Shown in pieces: positions 18,052 through 27,104 of a DNA stretch of 64,000 nucleotides (the first letter of the stretch is position 1; every line of letters begins with the position of its first letter). Position numbers and translations under genes: made by a program. Below the pieces are notes generated by a model. It saw only the letters and a list, made by a program, of their open reading frames with translations. It ran no database searches and was not told where the DNA came from. Source of the DNA: Pseudidiomarina salinarum. Its GTDB lineage: Bacteria; Pseudomonadota; Gammaproteobacteria; Enterobacterales; Alteromonadaceae. The stretch is from NCBI RefSeq assembly GCF_000753715.1, contig NZ_JPER01000003.1:62001-126000 (forward strand), given 5' to 3'.

Positions 18052-19440
18052 TTACACAAAGCCAAACAGCGGTGGGAACGCGACCACTACAATCAGCGCC
18101 CAGATCACATATACCGGAATGTAGTTGGTCTGCCAGCGCTCGAGGCTGGTGAAACCGGCCTGCCGACGGAGGAATCGCAAATACAGCCAGGCATAGCCGC
18201 TGAGGCTGACCAGCAGCACGAGATTTTCGCCCAGAGCGGCGACCCGGTTTGGCGTGAAGCCCATCTCTGAGATGCGTCCGGCAATAGCCAGCAGCGCCAG
18301 CACATCAACCAGCAGGGCGGCAACAACCAACAACAGCTGGAACAAATCGAAAATACCCGGAGGCGCTGCTGGATCACGTGATGATACGGCGTAGAGCACC
18401 AGGCCCAGCACCAGTACCAGCATCAGATCTAGGCCGATAAGCACCTCCCGCTGCAGGTCGAAGCCCTTCCCGGTAACCGACATGGTGATGAGAAATGCCA
18501 TCAGAAGTATGGTAAACAGCGGCGTGAATACCCGGGTCAGCACCGGTGCCATATTTTCGATAGCCGCTTGCTTGGCTTCGACCAGCCAAGCGGCGATCAC
18601 GACGGCACCTACCGCTCCGCAAGGAATAACCCAGGTCTGTACCAGCCATTCTACGTCAATATCGATAAAGGCAAACATACCTAAAGTGAAGGCTGTCAGT
18701 ACCGCACCCCCCAGCGCGATAAGTACGTAGTAGATCGCGTACTCGCCCGAAAAGCGGATGAAGTCCATGCGTCGCGATTGTGACTGCCACCAGTCGCCGG
18801 TATAGAGCACGCCTATCACGAACCAGAACACCAAGGGCAGGTGGATAAATGCCAGTATCGCGGTGGAGTCGCTGACTTCCAGCGGGTATACATTCATTGT
18901 GACCGCCGCGATGAGAATGCCGATCGCGAGTACCTGCAAACCCCTAAACCCAAGTTCACGCTTCCAGATAAAGAAGGCGCCAAGGAAAGGTAGCGAGAAT
19001 AACGTAATGTTGCGCTGATAGAACCAGGCGCCCGCGTCATCCTCCATGCCAATGCCGAACAGGGCGGGCAATTTGATACTGATCGCCGCAGCCACAGCGA
19101 ACAAAAGCGCCGCCATGAGCTCGCGACTGAAATTCAGGCCCGGCACGCCGTCTGCAAGCACCAGGTTGCGCCAGAGCCGACCTGAGTGCACCTCAGCATA
19201 TTCCCGCGACACCGCGTTAAGATTGCCGATGCGCTTGGTGGCAACCAAAAAAGCTTCATCTTCATCCAGCCCGGCAGCTCTTAGCTCATCGACCTGATCA
19301 CGCAGATGCCCTTCTAGCTCATCAATATCCTGCCCGTCGATGGCGGCATGTTTAGCCAGGTAAGTTTTCCATTCTTCAATGCGTGCTTCCATATTAAATC
19401 CAGCGTCCTGGTTCTCTATATCACGCGAACTGGTAACCAT
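18052..19440 (-). CDS. Permease-prefix domain membrane protein
   Basis: About 462 residues. The first 80 residues form the cytosolic permease prefix domain (EEWKTYLAKHAAIDGQDIDELEGHL-type helices split by DEAFLVATKRIG), then about ten membrane helices. The start at 19440 has GGAG 8 bp upstream and overlaps the padR stop by 20 bp, so the two genes are one operon. Such padR/permease-prefix pairs are common; the transported or sensed signal is unknown. Confidence 0.8.
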   Translation of the reverse strand: MVTSSRDIENQDAGFNMEARIEEWKTYLAKHAAIDGQDIDELEGHLRDQVDELRAAGLDEDEAFLVATKRIGNLNAVSREYAEVHSGRLWRNLVLADGVPGLNFSRELMAALLFAVAAAISIKLPALFGIGMEDDAGAWFYQRNITLFSLPFLGAFFIWKRELGFRGLQVLAIGILIAAVTMNVYPLEVSDSTAILAFIHLPLVFWFVIGVLYTGDWWQSQSRRMDFIRFSGEYAIYYVLIALGGAVLTAFTLGMFAFIDIDVEWLVQTWVIPCGAVGAVVIAAWLVEAKQAAIENMAPVLTRVFTPLFTILLMAFLITMSVTGKGFDLQREVLIGLDLMLVLVLGLVLYAVSSRDPAAPPGIFDLFQLLLVVAALLVDVLALLAIAGRISEMGFTPNRVAALGENLVLLVSLSGYAWLYLRFLRRQAGFTSLERWQTNYIPVYVIWALIVVVAFPPLFGFV

Positions 19441-19792
19441 CGTCATTGCTCCGTGTGGTGGCTTTCATCTCGTGCCAGATCCGACTCAGGGCTTCATTGA
19501 TGACTTGCCATTGTTGTTGTTGTTCTGCCAGCGCCTTGCGGCCTTGGGTAGTAATTGCGTAGTACTTGCGCTTGCGACCGCTATCTGCGACGCGCCAGCG
19601 CGATTCCAGCAAGCCCTGGTGCTCAAGTCGGTGCAACAGCGGATACATCATGCCGTCGGTCCAGTTAAGCGCCCCGCCAGACAATTCCTCAACCCGTTTT
19701 ACGATCTCGTACCCGTAGGTTTCGCCCTCGGCGATAATCCCCAGTACCAGCGGTGTTGACGAAGCTGCCATTAAGTCTTTTGAAAGGTTCAC
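19421..19792 (-). CDS. PadR family transcriptional regulator
   Basis: 123 residues with the PadR winged helix: LVLGIIAEGETYGYEI, LNWTDGMMYPLLHRLE, and KRKYYAITTQGRKAL, then a dimerisation helix. GTG start with AGGAGG 4-5 bp upstream. It likely represses its own operon through the ATGTATA/TATACAT site 33 bp upstream. Confidence 0.95.
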   Translation of the reverse strand: MNLSKDLMAASSTPLVLGIIAEGETYGYEIVKRVEELSGGALNWTDGMMYPLLHRLEHQGLLESRWRVADSGRKRKYYAITTQGRKALAEQQQQWQVINEALSRIWHEMKATTRSNDDGYQFA

Positions 19793-19824
19793 CCGGCCTC
19801 CTGATTTTTATACCTAGAACACTT

Positions 19825-19845
19825 ATGTATAGCAGCAGTATACAT
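19825..19845 (-). promoter_or_regulatory. Candidate PadR operator
   Basis: ATGTATA (19825-19831), a 7-nt gap, TATACAT (19839-19845): a perfect inverted repeat of the ATGT...ACAT type bound by PadR proteins. A further half-site-like TATGTATG lies at 19854-19861. Placed just upstream of padR and before the divergent SDR gene. Confidence 0.65.
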
Positions 19846-19931
19846 CGCAGCTCTATGTATGCAATAGCCCCTGTGCATTTTTTGATCAGCTACACTAGGG
19901 GGAGTCTGATTTTTACGTTAAGGAGGTTTGC

Positions 19932-20609
19932 ATGTCGAAAGTACTTCTGATCACCGGTGCTTCAAGTGGTATTGGCAGAACCACGGCGATTACGGCGGTG
20001 AAGGATGGTTATAAGGTGATTGTAACGGCCCGGCGCAAGCAGTTGCTGGATGAGCTGGTAGAAGATGTGGGTAAAGACAATGCGCTCGCCGTCGCGTCTG
20101 ATGTGAGTGACTATGAGCAGCTCAAAAAGGTCGTTAACAAAGGCGTTGAACGGTTCGGAAAACTCGACGCGGTGTTTGCCAATGCTGGTACCGGCGTATC
20201 CTCGGCCGGCACTGAAGATGGTGATCCGCAGGAATGGGAAACCATGATTGGCGTCAATATTACTGGCTTGCTGCATACCGCCAAGCTCACCCTCCCCCAT
20301 TTGCGCAAAACCACGGGGCATTTTCTGATGACAGGATCAGCAGCTGGCCGCACCACCATTAAAGGTTCGGTCTACGGCGCAACCAAGTGGTTTGTGCATG
20401 GCTTTGCCCAGAACCTGGCCGAAGAAATGAAAGAGTGGGATGGGCGCTGCACCACCATTGCCCCGGGCATGGTCAATACGCCGTTTTTCGACGAACCAAA
20501 GCCGGACAAGCTTGACCCGGAGGACGTAGCCGACGCTGTGTTGCACGCCCTGAACGCGCACCCGCGGAACTGTATCCGCGAGATATTCCTGATGCCCGGC
20601 TATAAATAA
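19932..20609 (+). CDS. SDR family NAD(P)-dependent oxidoreductase (YdfG-like)
   Basis: 225 residues, classical short-chain dehydrogenase. Nucleotide motif TGASSGIG near residue 9, NAG at about residue 84, catalytic Ser in MTGSAAG and YGATK (Tyr-x-x-x-Lys) near residue 149. Closest style is YdfG/serine 3-dehydrogenase type, but substrate is not fixed by sequence. Strong SD AAGGAGG. Confidence 0.92.
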   Translation: MSKVLLITGASSGIGRTTAITAVKDGYKVIVTARRKQLLDELVEDVGKDNALAVASDVSDYEQLKKVVNKGVERFGKLDAVFANAGTGVSSAGTEDGDPQEWETMIGVNITGLLHTAKLTLPHLRKTTGHFLMTGSAAGRTTIKGSVYGATKWFVHGFAQNLAEEMKEWDGRCTTIAPGMVNTPFFDEPKPDKLDPEDVADAVLHALNAHPRNCIREIFLMPGYK

Positions 20610-20614
20610 AGGCG

Positions 20615-21298
20615 TTAAACCATCACTTCACGGTCATAATGATCAAGCAGCAGTTGCTGAGCATGGGTCAACGGGTTCTCAGCCTGAACGATCGGCTCGG
20701 CATGCTGCGTTAACAACCGCATCATCACCTCGTTGTCCTCTTCACCATGCCAGATCTTGATATAAGTGCCCTGCTTATAGCCGCGCTGTTGCCGCAGGTT
20801 GTTAAGGGCGTTTTTGCCTACATAGGTCAGGTATACCGTACTGGCATCGCCATAGGCTTTCACCAATAACGCCATCAGCCGTTCAAAAAATACTTTTCCA
20901 CACCGCAAGGGCTTGCTGCCTGAACCGTCCTGAGCCAAGGCGACAATCAGCTCTTTGCCGTCTGCTGCTGTCACTGATGCCTTACTGCCATCAGTAATAA
21001 GCCGGGCGACTTCGCTGGTCGCCTGGGAACGGTCTTTGCCATCGCTACAGGCATTCTCCACCGCATCAGAAATCGCAAAATGCAGAATATCAATGAGCTC
21101 CATATTCGCCTGCGCCCAGTCTGCTGACTGTTTCTTCCACCACTTATACGCGGTGTGCTCAAAATATTCGCCCAGCTCAACCAGAATGGCCTTTACGTCG
21201 TCGCGCTTAACCTGCGGCTGCTCCGGATACTTGGGGTCAATGACCTGGTTAAAGGCGATCTGCATAGTAACCAGTTTTTGGGCTTGTTCAGGCGTCAT
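20615..21298 (-). CDS. Dimeric (all-alpha) dUTP diphosphatase
   Basis: 227 residues. The pattern of the all-alpha NTP pyrophosphatase dUTPase_2 family is visible: an acidic helix VELGEYFEH, KWWKKQ, then NMELIDILHFAIS for the second Mg-binding helix, and near the C-terminus GYKQGTYIKIWHGEEDNE, which is very typical. It would hydrolyse dUTP/dUDP to dUMP. Dimeric dUTPases are frequent in phages and some bacteria; here it adjoins the left end of the aryl polyene island. Confidence 0.8.
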   Translation of the reverse strand: MTPEQAQKLVTMQIAFNQVIDPKYPEQPQVKRDDVKAILVELGEYFEHTAYKWWKKQSADWAQANMELIDILHFAISDAVENACSDGKDRSQATSEVARLITDGSKASVTAADGKELIVALAQDGSGSKPLRCGKVFFERLMALLVKAYGDASTVYLTYVGKNALNNLRQQRGYKQGTYIKIWHGEEDNEVMMRLLTQHAEPIVQAENPLTHAQQLLLDHYDREVMV

Positions 21299-21608
21299 TC
21301 GCAGCGCTCCGTCGTCATGCTAATAGGCAGTATATTAAACCGCATTATATTTAAGTCATCGCCATATTGCATCAGAAGTAGTAGGACTGTAGTGGCATAG
21401 TTAATTTGGCCCATCGCATAGCGTTGATTAGATTTGTGTATCTTGATTTGCGTATAGAAATCCTTACTTTTGTTTTGATGAAATCTTCTACTTATAACTG
21501 CGCCGATTTTTCGTGGGGGTGCACGGCCTAAGATTAAAGCTTGCTTGAAAACCTGACTTTCTATAGCTAAAGCTCTCAGCATCACTTGTGAAGGGACATT
21601 TCATTTAT
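21299..21608. other. Gene-poor left border of the aryl polyene island
   Basis: No convincing gene. It contains a copy of the IS3-type end (21386-21412). A 96-codon minus-strand frame here has no recognisable domain or ribosome-binding site and is not called. No clear terminator is visible for the operon that ends at 21609. Confidence 0.5.
21386..21412 (+). repeat. IS end-like repeat, left copy
   Basis: 27 bp beginning ACTGTAGTGGCATAG, identical except for one base to 40461-40487, where the same sequence is the left end of a decayed IS3-family element. Same orientation at both sites. No transposase-coding sequence follows here. Confidence 0.7.
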
Positions 21609-22841
21609 TTATTTATTCCAACGTTTAAATATAAGTGACGTATTGATGCCCCCGAAAGCGAAATTATTTGACATGACATAGTCAGCTTCAAGTTCACGTG
21701 GCTCAAACTGGATATAGTCTAATGCGCCGCACTCCGGATCGACGTTGTCGAGATTCACCGTTGGTGCAAACCAATTGTCATTCATCATGTGTATGCTCGC
21801 CCAAGCTTCAATGGCACCGCAAGCACCCAGCGTATGACCTAAATAGCTTTTTAGTGAGCTGATAGGCATAAGCTTGCCAAATACCGCCGATGTCGCTTGG
21901 CTTTCTGCGATGTCACCACGATCCGTCGCGGTGCCGTGAGCATTTACGTAGCCTATAGCGTCGGCAGATAAGTGCGCATCTTCAAGAGCTAATCGCATTG
22001 CCACTTCCATAGTTGCTGCAGTCGGCTGTGTTACGTGCACCCCATCCGTGTTGGTGCCAAAACCAACCAATTCTGCATGAATTTTCGCTCCTCGTGCCTG
22101 AGCGTGTTCAAGCTCCTCTAAAATAAAAGTGCCGGCACCCTCACCAATGACAAGACCATCACGGTCACGATCAAAAGGGCGGGGGGTAGCCGAGGGGCTT
22201 TCATTTTTTGTGCTAGTTGCATATAAAGTGTCAAAAACTACCGCTTCTGACGGGCATAGCGCTTCGGCTCCACCGGCTACCATTATTTTTTGCTTGCCGT
22301 ATTTTATTGCCTCATAGGCGTATCCGAGTGCTTGCGACGAAGAGGTGCATGCTGAGCTGGTCGTATGCATACGACCTTTAAGTCCAAAAAAAACGCCGAC
22401 ATTTACTGCTGTGGTGTGCCCCATACTTTTAATGTAAGTGGTGGCATTCACACCAGACATATCACTATGAGCGAGCATATTACCTAACACTATCATTTCA
22501 TCGGTACTGCCGGTTGACGAGCCATATGCAATCCCACACCGGCCATCACGAAGCATTGGATCGTTAAGCAAATTAGCGTCGAGTAAGGCAATTTCGGTGG
22601 CGCGCGTAGACATTACGCTAACCGCACTCATGGAACGAACATCTTTACGTGAATAGTGCTCGGGTCGATTAAATGGAGGCTGGAGAGGCGCAGCCAGGCG
22701 CGTATTCAACCCTTCAAAGCGATCCCAATCCGGCATTGTGGTTACGGCGTTCTTACCCGCGTCCACATTGCTTTTAAAGTCAGTCCAAGTATTACCGAAA
22801 GCAGTTAAACAACCAAAGCCCGTCACGACCACTCGTTTCAT
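21609..22841 (-). CDS. apeR: APE ketosynthase ApeR (FabF-like)
   Basis: 410-residue beta-ketoacyl-ACP synthase. Catalytic triad intact: Cys165 in SSACTSSSQ, His in NAHGTATD (about 305) and His in SYLGHTLGA (about 340). In studied aryl polyene systems ApeR is a homodimeric elongating ketosynthase working on ApeE/F-bound chains. Last gene of the operon; its start overlaps the ketoreductase stop by one base. Confidence 0.93.
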   Translation of the reverse strand: MKRVVVTGFGCLTAFGNTWTDFKSNVDAGKNAVTTMPDWDRFEGLNTRLAAPLQPPFNRPEHYSRKDVRSMSAVSVMSTRATEIALLDANLLNDPMLRDGRCGIAYGSSTGSTDEMIVLGNMLAHSDMSGVNATTYIKSMGHTTAVNVGVFFGLKGRMHTTSSACTSSSQALGYAYEAIKYGKQKIMVAGGAEALCPSEAVVFDTLYATSTKNESPSATPRPFDRDRDGLVIGEGAGTFILEELEHAQARGAKIHAELVGFGTNTDGVHVTQPTAATMEVAMRLALEDAHLSADAIGYVNAHGTATDRGDIAESQATSAVFGKLMPISSLKSYLGHTLGACGAIEAWASIHMMNDNWFAPTVNLDNVDPECGALDYIQFEPRELEADYVMSNNFAFGGINTSLIFKRWNK

Positions 22842-23569
22842 TATATTAACCCACCGTTAACCGAGAATACTTGTCGCGTAATATACGCTGCGGAATCTTG
22901 GAAAAGGTATCCAACCAAACCGGCAACTTCTTCAGGCTTACCAGGACGCTGCATAGGAATCATCGAAATAATCTGCTCTTGGTGTACCATCTTCTCCGTC
23001 ATATCTGTTTCGATGAATCCTGGTGCCACACAATTTACGGTGATTTTCCGCTTCGCGAGTTCCAAAGCAAGTGCCTTTGTAGCGCCTATCAGCCCAGCTT
23101 TTGAGGCGCTATAGTTTACTTGCCCTCTATTGCCCGCAATGCCCGATGCTGACGTAATAGTAACGATCCGACCACCTTTTCGCGATTGGATCATAGGCAT
23201 AATCAGCGGCTGTAAAATGTTGTAGAAGCCGCCCAGGTTGGTATCGATTACTGAGTCCCAGTCTTCTTCGGTCAGTGCGGGGAACGCGGCATCCCGGGTA
23301 ATGCCTGCGTTACAGACCGCACCATAGTAGGCGCCATGAGTCTCGATGTCTGCAAGGATAGCTTCTGATGCAGCGGCACGATCAGCTACATCAAAAGCTA
23401 ATAGCGAGCTCTGCCGCCCCAGAGATTTAATTTCATCAACCACTGCCTGAGCGGCGATCTTATTACTCCGGCAATGTACGGTAATATCAAAGCCATCTTT
23501 CGCTAACTGCAGGGCTATAGCGCGGCCAATGCCTTTGCTAGAGCCGGTGACAAAAACTCGTTTACTCAT
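22841..23569 (-). CDS. apeQ: APE ketoreductase ApeQ (FabG-like)
   Basis: 242-residue SDR. TGSSKGIG near residue 8 binds NADPH; catalytic Ser (ITSASG) and YSASK (near residue 152) are present; the C-terminus VFSVNGGLI is FabG-like. It reduces the beta-keto intermediate each elongation round of the polyene. Overlaps the dehydratase gene by 8 bp. Confidence 0.93.
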   Translation of the reverse strand: MSKRVFVTGSSKGIGRAIALQLAKDGFDITVHCRSNKIAAQAVVDEIKSLGRQSSLLAFDVADRAAASEAILADIETHGAYYGAVCNAGITRDAAFPALTEEDWDSVIDTNLGGFYNILQPLIMPMIQSRKGGRIVTITSASGIAGNRGQVNYSASKAGLIGATKALALELAKRKITVNCVAPGFIETDMTEKMVHQEQIISMIPMQRPGKPEEVAGLVGYLFQDSAAYITRQVFSVNGGLI

Positions 23570-24026
23570 AGTTTTCCTTAATAAAAGCGTCTTCGTCAGG
23601 CGGCTGGAACACGTTTAAACGTGCTTCAGCTATCACTTTATTTTGATGCTCAATACGGCAGTTAAACACGCTGAGGCCCGTTGGTTCGGCATGTATTTCT
23701 TCGGCATATATATCGTAACATTGATTATTTTTAAATACCGGCACCGCACATGTATATTTGCGGGAGCCTAACAAAAAACCAATTTTTATTGGCTCACCGA
23801 CTTCGTGGTGACGATACCCCGCAGCCGCTGCGATAGTTTGAGCCATAAGTTCGATACCAACGTGGGCAGGCAAGCCGTCTAGATAGTCTCGAAAATATAA
23901 ATGGTCAGTTGTGATTATGACTTGGCAATGAGCTTTCGCGTTATTCGCTTCGACTAAAGAGTCGATGAACCGCATCGGAGGCTGGTGCTTAATATAGTCG
24001 TTTAGTGGCTTCATACTCAGATGCAC
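23562..24026 (-). CDS. apeP: APE 3-hydroxyacyl-ACP dehydratase ApeP
   Basis: 154-residue hotdog protein with PPMRFIDSL at the start and the PAHVGIELMAQTIAAAAGY helix typical of ApeP/FabA-like dehydratases, giving the catalytic His/Glu. It removes water from the 3-hydroxy intermediate to build the trans double bonds. Pairs with the second dehydratase ApeI at 33587. Confidence 0.9.
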   Translation of the reverse strand: MHLSMKPLNDYIKHQPPMRFIDSLVEANNAKAHCQVIITTDHLYFRDYLDGLPAHVGIELMAQTIAAAAGYRHHEVGEPIKIGFLLGSRKYTCAVPVFKNNQCYDIYAEEIHAEPTGLSVFNCRIEHQNKVIAEARLNVFQPPDEDAFIKENYE

Positions 24027-25261
24027 TCCGCAGTTGTATATGCTTCTGCGTTGACTAAGTTCCGAAGAGAAGTTTGTTTACTAAACACCAAGGCAACATT
24101 ATTACCACCAAATGCGAAAGAATTGCTTAAACAGTGATGCACTGGAGTTAGTTCTTCTGTAGCTGTGTGGTAAAGGTTAATCGGTGTAATGCCAGGGTCT
24201 AGCTGGCCGTCCCAAACATGGAGCGGGCGTGCTCCGGAATTGGCGCGCAAGGTAAGCCAGCATATTGCTGCTTCAATAGCGCCGGCAGCTCCAAGGGTAT
24301 GGCCGGTAACGGCCTTCGTTGAACTAGCAGTAACTTGGTCTGCGCCAATAGCATTAATGGCATTGCTCTCCATGGAGTCGTTTAGCGGCGTACCCGTACC
24401 GTGCAAGTTAATGTAGTCTAGCTGGGCAGCCTCAATGCCGGCGTCGGCCAAGGCCGTCTGTATGGCCATGACTGCACCGCGGCCCTCGGGTTCCGGAGCG
24501 GTCATATGGTATGCGTCAGAGCTGTGACCGGCACCGCTAAGTATGACCTGTGGTTGCGTAAGATCAATGGGCTCTCTGGTGGCGATAAAAAGCGCGGCAC
24601 CTTCACCGATATTAATACCATCCCGGTTACGGCTAAAGGGATGGCAATATTTTGAAGCAACCGACTCCAACGCCGAGAAACCATTTAATGTCAACCGGCA
24701 TAGGGAGTCGACGCCTCCAACGATAACCGCATCAACAAGCTCGGATCGGAGCATAGCACGCGCACTCATCAATGCACGTGCGCTTGAGGAGCAAGCCGTT
24801 GAAATACTGTAACTGGGGCCATCGACACCTGCAAGTTGAGCAATAAACGCCGCGGGTGCATACATCTCTTGCATAGAATAGTGAAACGATTCGGGAAGCA
24901 TCTGGTTCTGCTGATATTGAGCCAATGCGGCTTCGCCCTCGCGAATACCTGAAGTGCTAGAACCGATAATTACGCCAATACGATCCGAACCAAAACGTTG
25001 CTTAAGTTGGTCAACCTGTGTGGCAATTTGCTCGAACGCTGCAGCAACAAGTTGATTGTTGCGAGTTGCCATATTATCCGGAAATTTTGATAAGGGGGTT
25101 AAAACCGTGTCATCGACCTGGCCGGCGATTTGCAGCTGACCACCATGAACCGTTAACAAGCACTTGCGCATCCCTCTGCGCGAGCCCTCTATCGCCGATT
25201 GCCAGACCTGCTCCGGGCCATTTCCAAGTGCGCAAATGATACCGAGTTTGGATAACACCAT
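24017..25261 (-). CDS. apeO: APE ketosynthase ApeO
   Basis: 414 residues. Active-site Cys157 in STACSSSAR, His in NLHGTGTP and His in AVTGHTLGA are present. In characterised APE systems this is the catalytic ketosynthase that pairs with the Cys-less chain-length factor ApeC (here at 37104). Overlaps the dehydratase gene by 10 bp. Confidence 0.92.
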   Translation of the reverse strand: MVLSKLGIICALGNGPEQVWQSAIEGSRRGMRKCLLTVHGGQLQIAGQVDDTVLTPLSKFPDNMATRNNQLVAAAFEQIATQVDQLKQRFGSDRIGVIIGSSTSGIREGEAALAQYQQNQMLPESFHYSMQEMYAPAAFIAQLAGVDGPSYSISTACSSSARALMSARAMLRSELVDAVIVGGVDSLCRLTLNGFSALESVASKYCHPFSRNRDGINIGEGAALFIATREPIDLTQPQVILSGAGHSSDAYHMTAPEPEGRGAVMAIQTALADAGIEAAQLDYINLHGTGTPLNDSMESNAINAIGADQVTASSTKAVTGHTLGAAGAIEAAICWLTLRANSGARPLHVWDGQLDPGITPINLYHTATEELTPVHHCLSNSFAFGGNNVALVFSKQTSLRNLVNAEAYTTAECI

Positions 25262-25264
25262 AAA

Positions 25265-25852
25265 TCAATGATCCTGTTCCGCTTGTTCTAATTTAAGTTC
25301 TTCAAGCAATACCACCCGCAATGTGTAGCCTCCCGCAATGTTTTCAATAACTACCCCTCCCACATCCACGGTGGACAGCCAGATGACGTCACCTTTCGCA
25401 TTTATCACCGTTCTTTTATTGCTTATTTGGTTAATATACCCACCTTTAAGTTGCTGCTGCAGACTAGGGACCGGCCACTGATGAAGCTGCATATCCGCCA
25501 CCACAGCTTTTGCCAGCTGGGGCTGGTTAAAAGGTTCCAAACCGCTCGTTTGCAGCGGGCTGCCAGGAGTCATTTTTACCCGCCACAACTCCTGACCAAG
25601 CGGCGACAAGCCAATCAGAAGAACGCGACTGACATCTAGTGCGCTAGTGACCAACATAGTTCGCGGCATATATGCCGGGTGCGACCATGTCACTTGGTGC
25701 AATTGCTGAACTGGTGTGTGGGGCCAATGCTTAAGCAGCTGTAGCTGCACATCTTTAGTCAGCGCTACGTGAGCCGACAGATTATCTGGCGCGAGTTGGC
25801 AGCCTTGGATCAGCATGAGACTTGTTATAAGTATTGCGACTCGAACTCTCAT
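25265..25852 (-). CDS. apeN: APE DUF3261 outer-membrane lipoprotein ApeN
   Basis: 195 residues with lipobox LIQGC (Cys about 18). DUF3261 lipoproteins are constant members of APE clusters and are believed to help place the product in the outer membrane, along with ApeL and ApeM. Its start abuts the flavoprotein stop. Confidence 0.88.
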   Translation of the reverse strand: MRVRVAILITSLMLIQGCQLAPDNLSAHVALTKDVQLQLLKHWPHTPVQQLHQVTWSHPAYMPRTMLVTSALDVSRVLLIGLSPLGQELWRVKMTPGSPLQTSGLEPFNQPQLAKAVVADMQLHQWPVPSLQQQLKGGYINQISNKRTVINAKGDVIWLSTVDVGGVVIENIAGGYTLRVVLLEELKLEQAEQDH

Positions 25853-27102
25853 CAGCTGCTACATAACTCAGCGAGAACATTCAAGCGCCGTTTGCTCTCT
25901 CGAACGTAAGGATTGTCTGTATCCCAAGCATAACCAGCTAAGATGGAACAGATCATGGCTTTCACTTCCGTCTGTTGCTGTTTATAGAAAATAACCTTTT
26001 GAAAACGGGTATCGTACCAACCTTTCACGAAGCTATGAAAGGTTGATATTCCTTTTCGAAGCGCTACGCTGTAATCTTTTTCCCAGTCTACAAATTCACC
26101 ATTCAACTCGCGCAGCACTAATGGCACTGCCAGAGATGAAGACTTCAAAGCAATTGTTACCCCCGATGAAAATACAGGATCGAGAAATTCTCCGGCGTTG
26201 CCAAGTAGCGCAAAACGGTCTCCGTAAAGAGTGCGCACATTGGCTGAATAGCCAGTAATCATTTGCTCAGGTCGAATGACCCGGTAATCACCAAGCACTT
26301 CGAGCAAATGAGTTTCTTCATTAATCCGTTGCCACAAAGCATCTTTTGCATCCCGGTTATGGGCAAAATACTCGACACCACCTACGACGCCGATACTTGC
26401 GGTACCGTCTGCGAATGGGATCAGCCAGAACCAGATCTCCGGCTTTGTTGGGTGAACGGTAATTAAAATTTTATTACGATCGAAAGCTCCGCCACTTAAG
26501 TCAGTCTTAACATGACAGAAGGCGGCCTGACGAACCGGGAAGTCCGATGGATATTCAAGCTTAAGTAAGCGAGGCAAAACACGGCCAAAACCGCTGGCAT
26601 CAAGCAAGTAGCTCCCCCGGATAAGGTGCGTACTTCCATCGCTGTCATGCTCAGCCTCTACAGCAACAAAATCTGGATCTGAAAAATCAACCGCCTTCAC
26701 AGTATAGCCGTGGTGAATTTCCGCACCGTAATCCGCCGCTCCATTAGCAAGCAGACTGTCGAATAACTCGCGTTTTACCTGATAAGTAGTGCCGGGGCCA
26801 AGTGAGGATTTTTTTTCAAAATCGAAAAAAACATGCTCTCCTTTATGATGAAATACTGCACCATTCTTTAACTGGAACCCTAAAGCGAGGGCTTCAGTAT
26901 TAACTGCGTTAAGTAGACCGGCCTCTTCAAGGTAAATCATACATTGAGGTAGTAAACTTTCTCCGATAGAGAAGCGCGGGAAATGTTGGCGCTCAAGTAC
27001 AATCACCGATTTCCCCGCTTGGGCTAACATAGCAGCGGCAGTCGCACCGGCGGGGCCAGCTCCAATGATGATAACGTCGTAGTCAGACAACTTAAATTCC
27101 AT
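25852..27102 (-). CDS. Flavin-dependent halogenase-like FAD oxidoreductase
   Basis: 416 residues. FAD-binding GAGPAG at 14-19; GESLLP at 47-52; a lysine at 79 in GFQLKNGA; Trp-x-Trp-x-Ile-Pro (WFWLIP) at 224-229; and Phe-x-x-Pro-x-x-Ser-x-Gly (FLDPVFSSG) at 306-314. The last two are the motifs used to separate flavin-dependent halogenases from ordinary flavin monooxygenases. It sits inside the APE operon. Family assignment is firm; halogenation of an aryl polyene (as known for brominated xanthomonadins) is inference. No flavin reductase gene is nearby. Confidence 0.85.
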   Translation of the reverse strand: MEFKLSDYDVIIIGAGPAGATAAAMLAQAGKSVIVLERQHFPRFSIGESLLPQCMIYLEEAGLLNAVNTEALALGFQLKNGAVFHHKGEHVFFDFEKKSSLGPGTTYQVKRELFDSLLANGAADYGAEIHHGYTVKAVDFSDPDFVAVEAEHDSDGSTHLIRGSYLLDASGFGRVLPRLLKLEYPSDFPVRQAAFCHVKTDLSGGAFDRNKILITVHPTKPEIWFWLIPFADGTASIGVVGGVEYFAHNRDAKDALWQRINEETHLLEVLGDYRVIRPEQMITGYSANVRTLYGDRFALLGNAGEFLDPVFSSGVTIALKSSSLAVPLVLRELNGEFVDWEKDYSVALRKGISTFHSFVKGWYDTRFQKVIFYKQQQTEVKAMICSILAGYAWDTDNPYVRESKRRLNVLAELCSS

Positions 27103-27104
27103 TT

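Noticed and set aside
21295-21585. 96-codon minus-strand frame at the left island border
   Set aside because: No domain or ribosome site, and it runs through the IS-end repeat; treated as non-coding.
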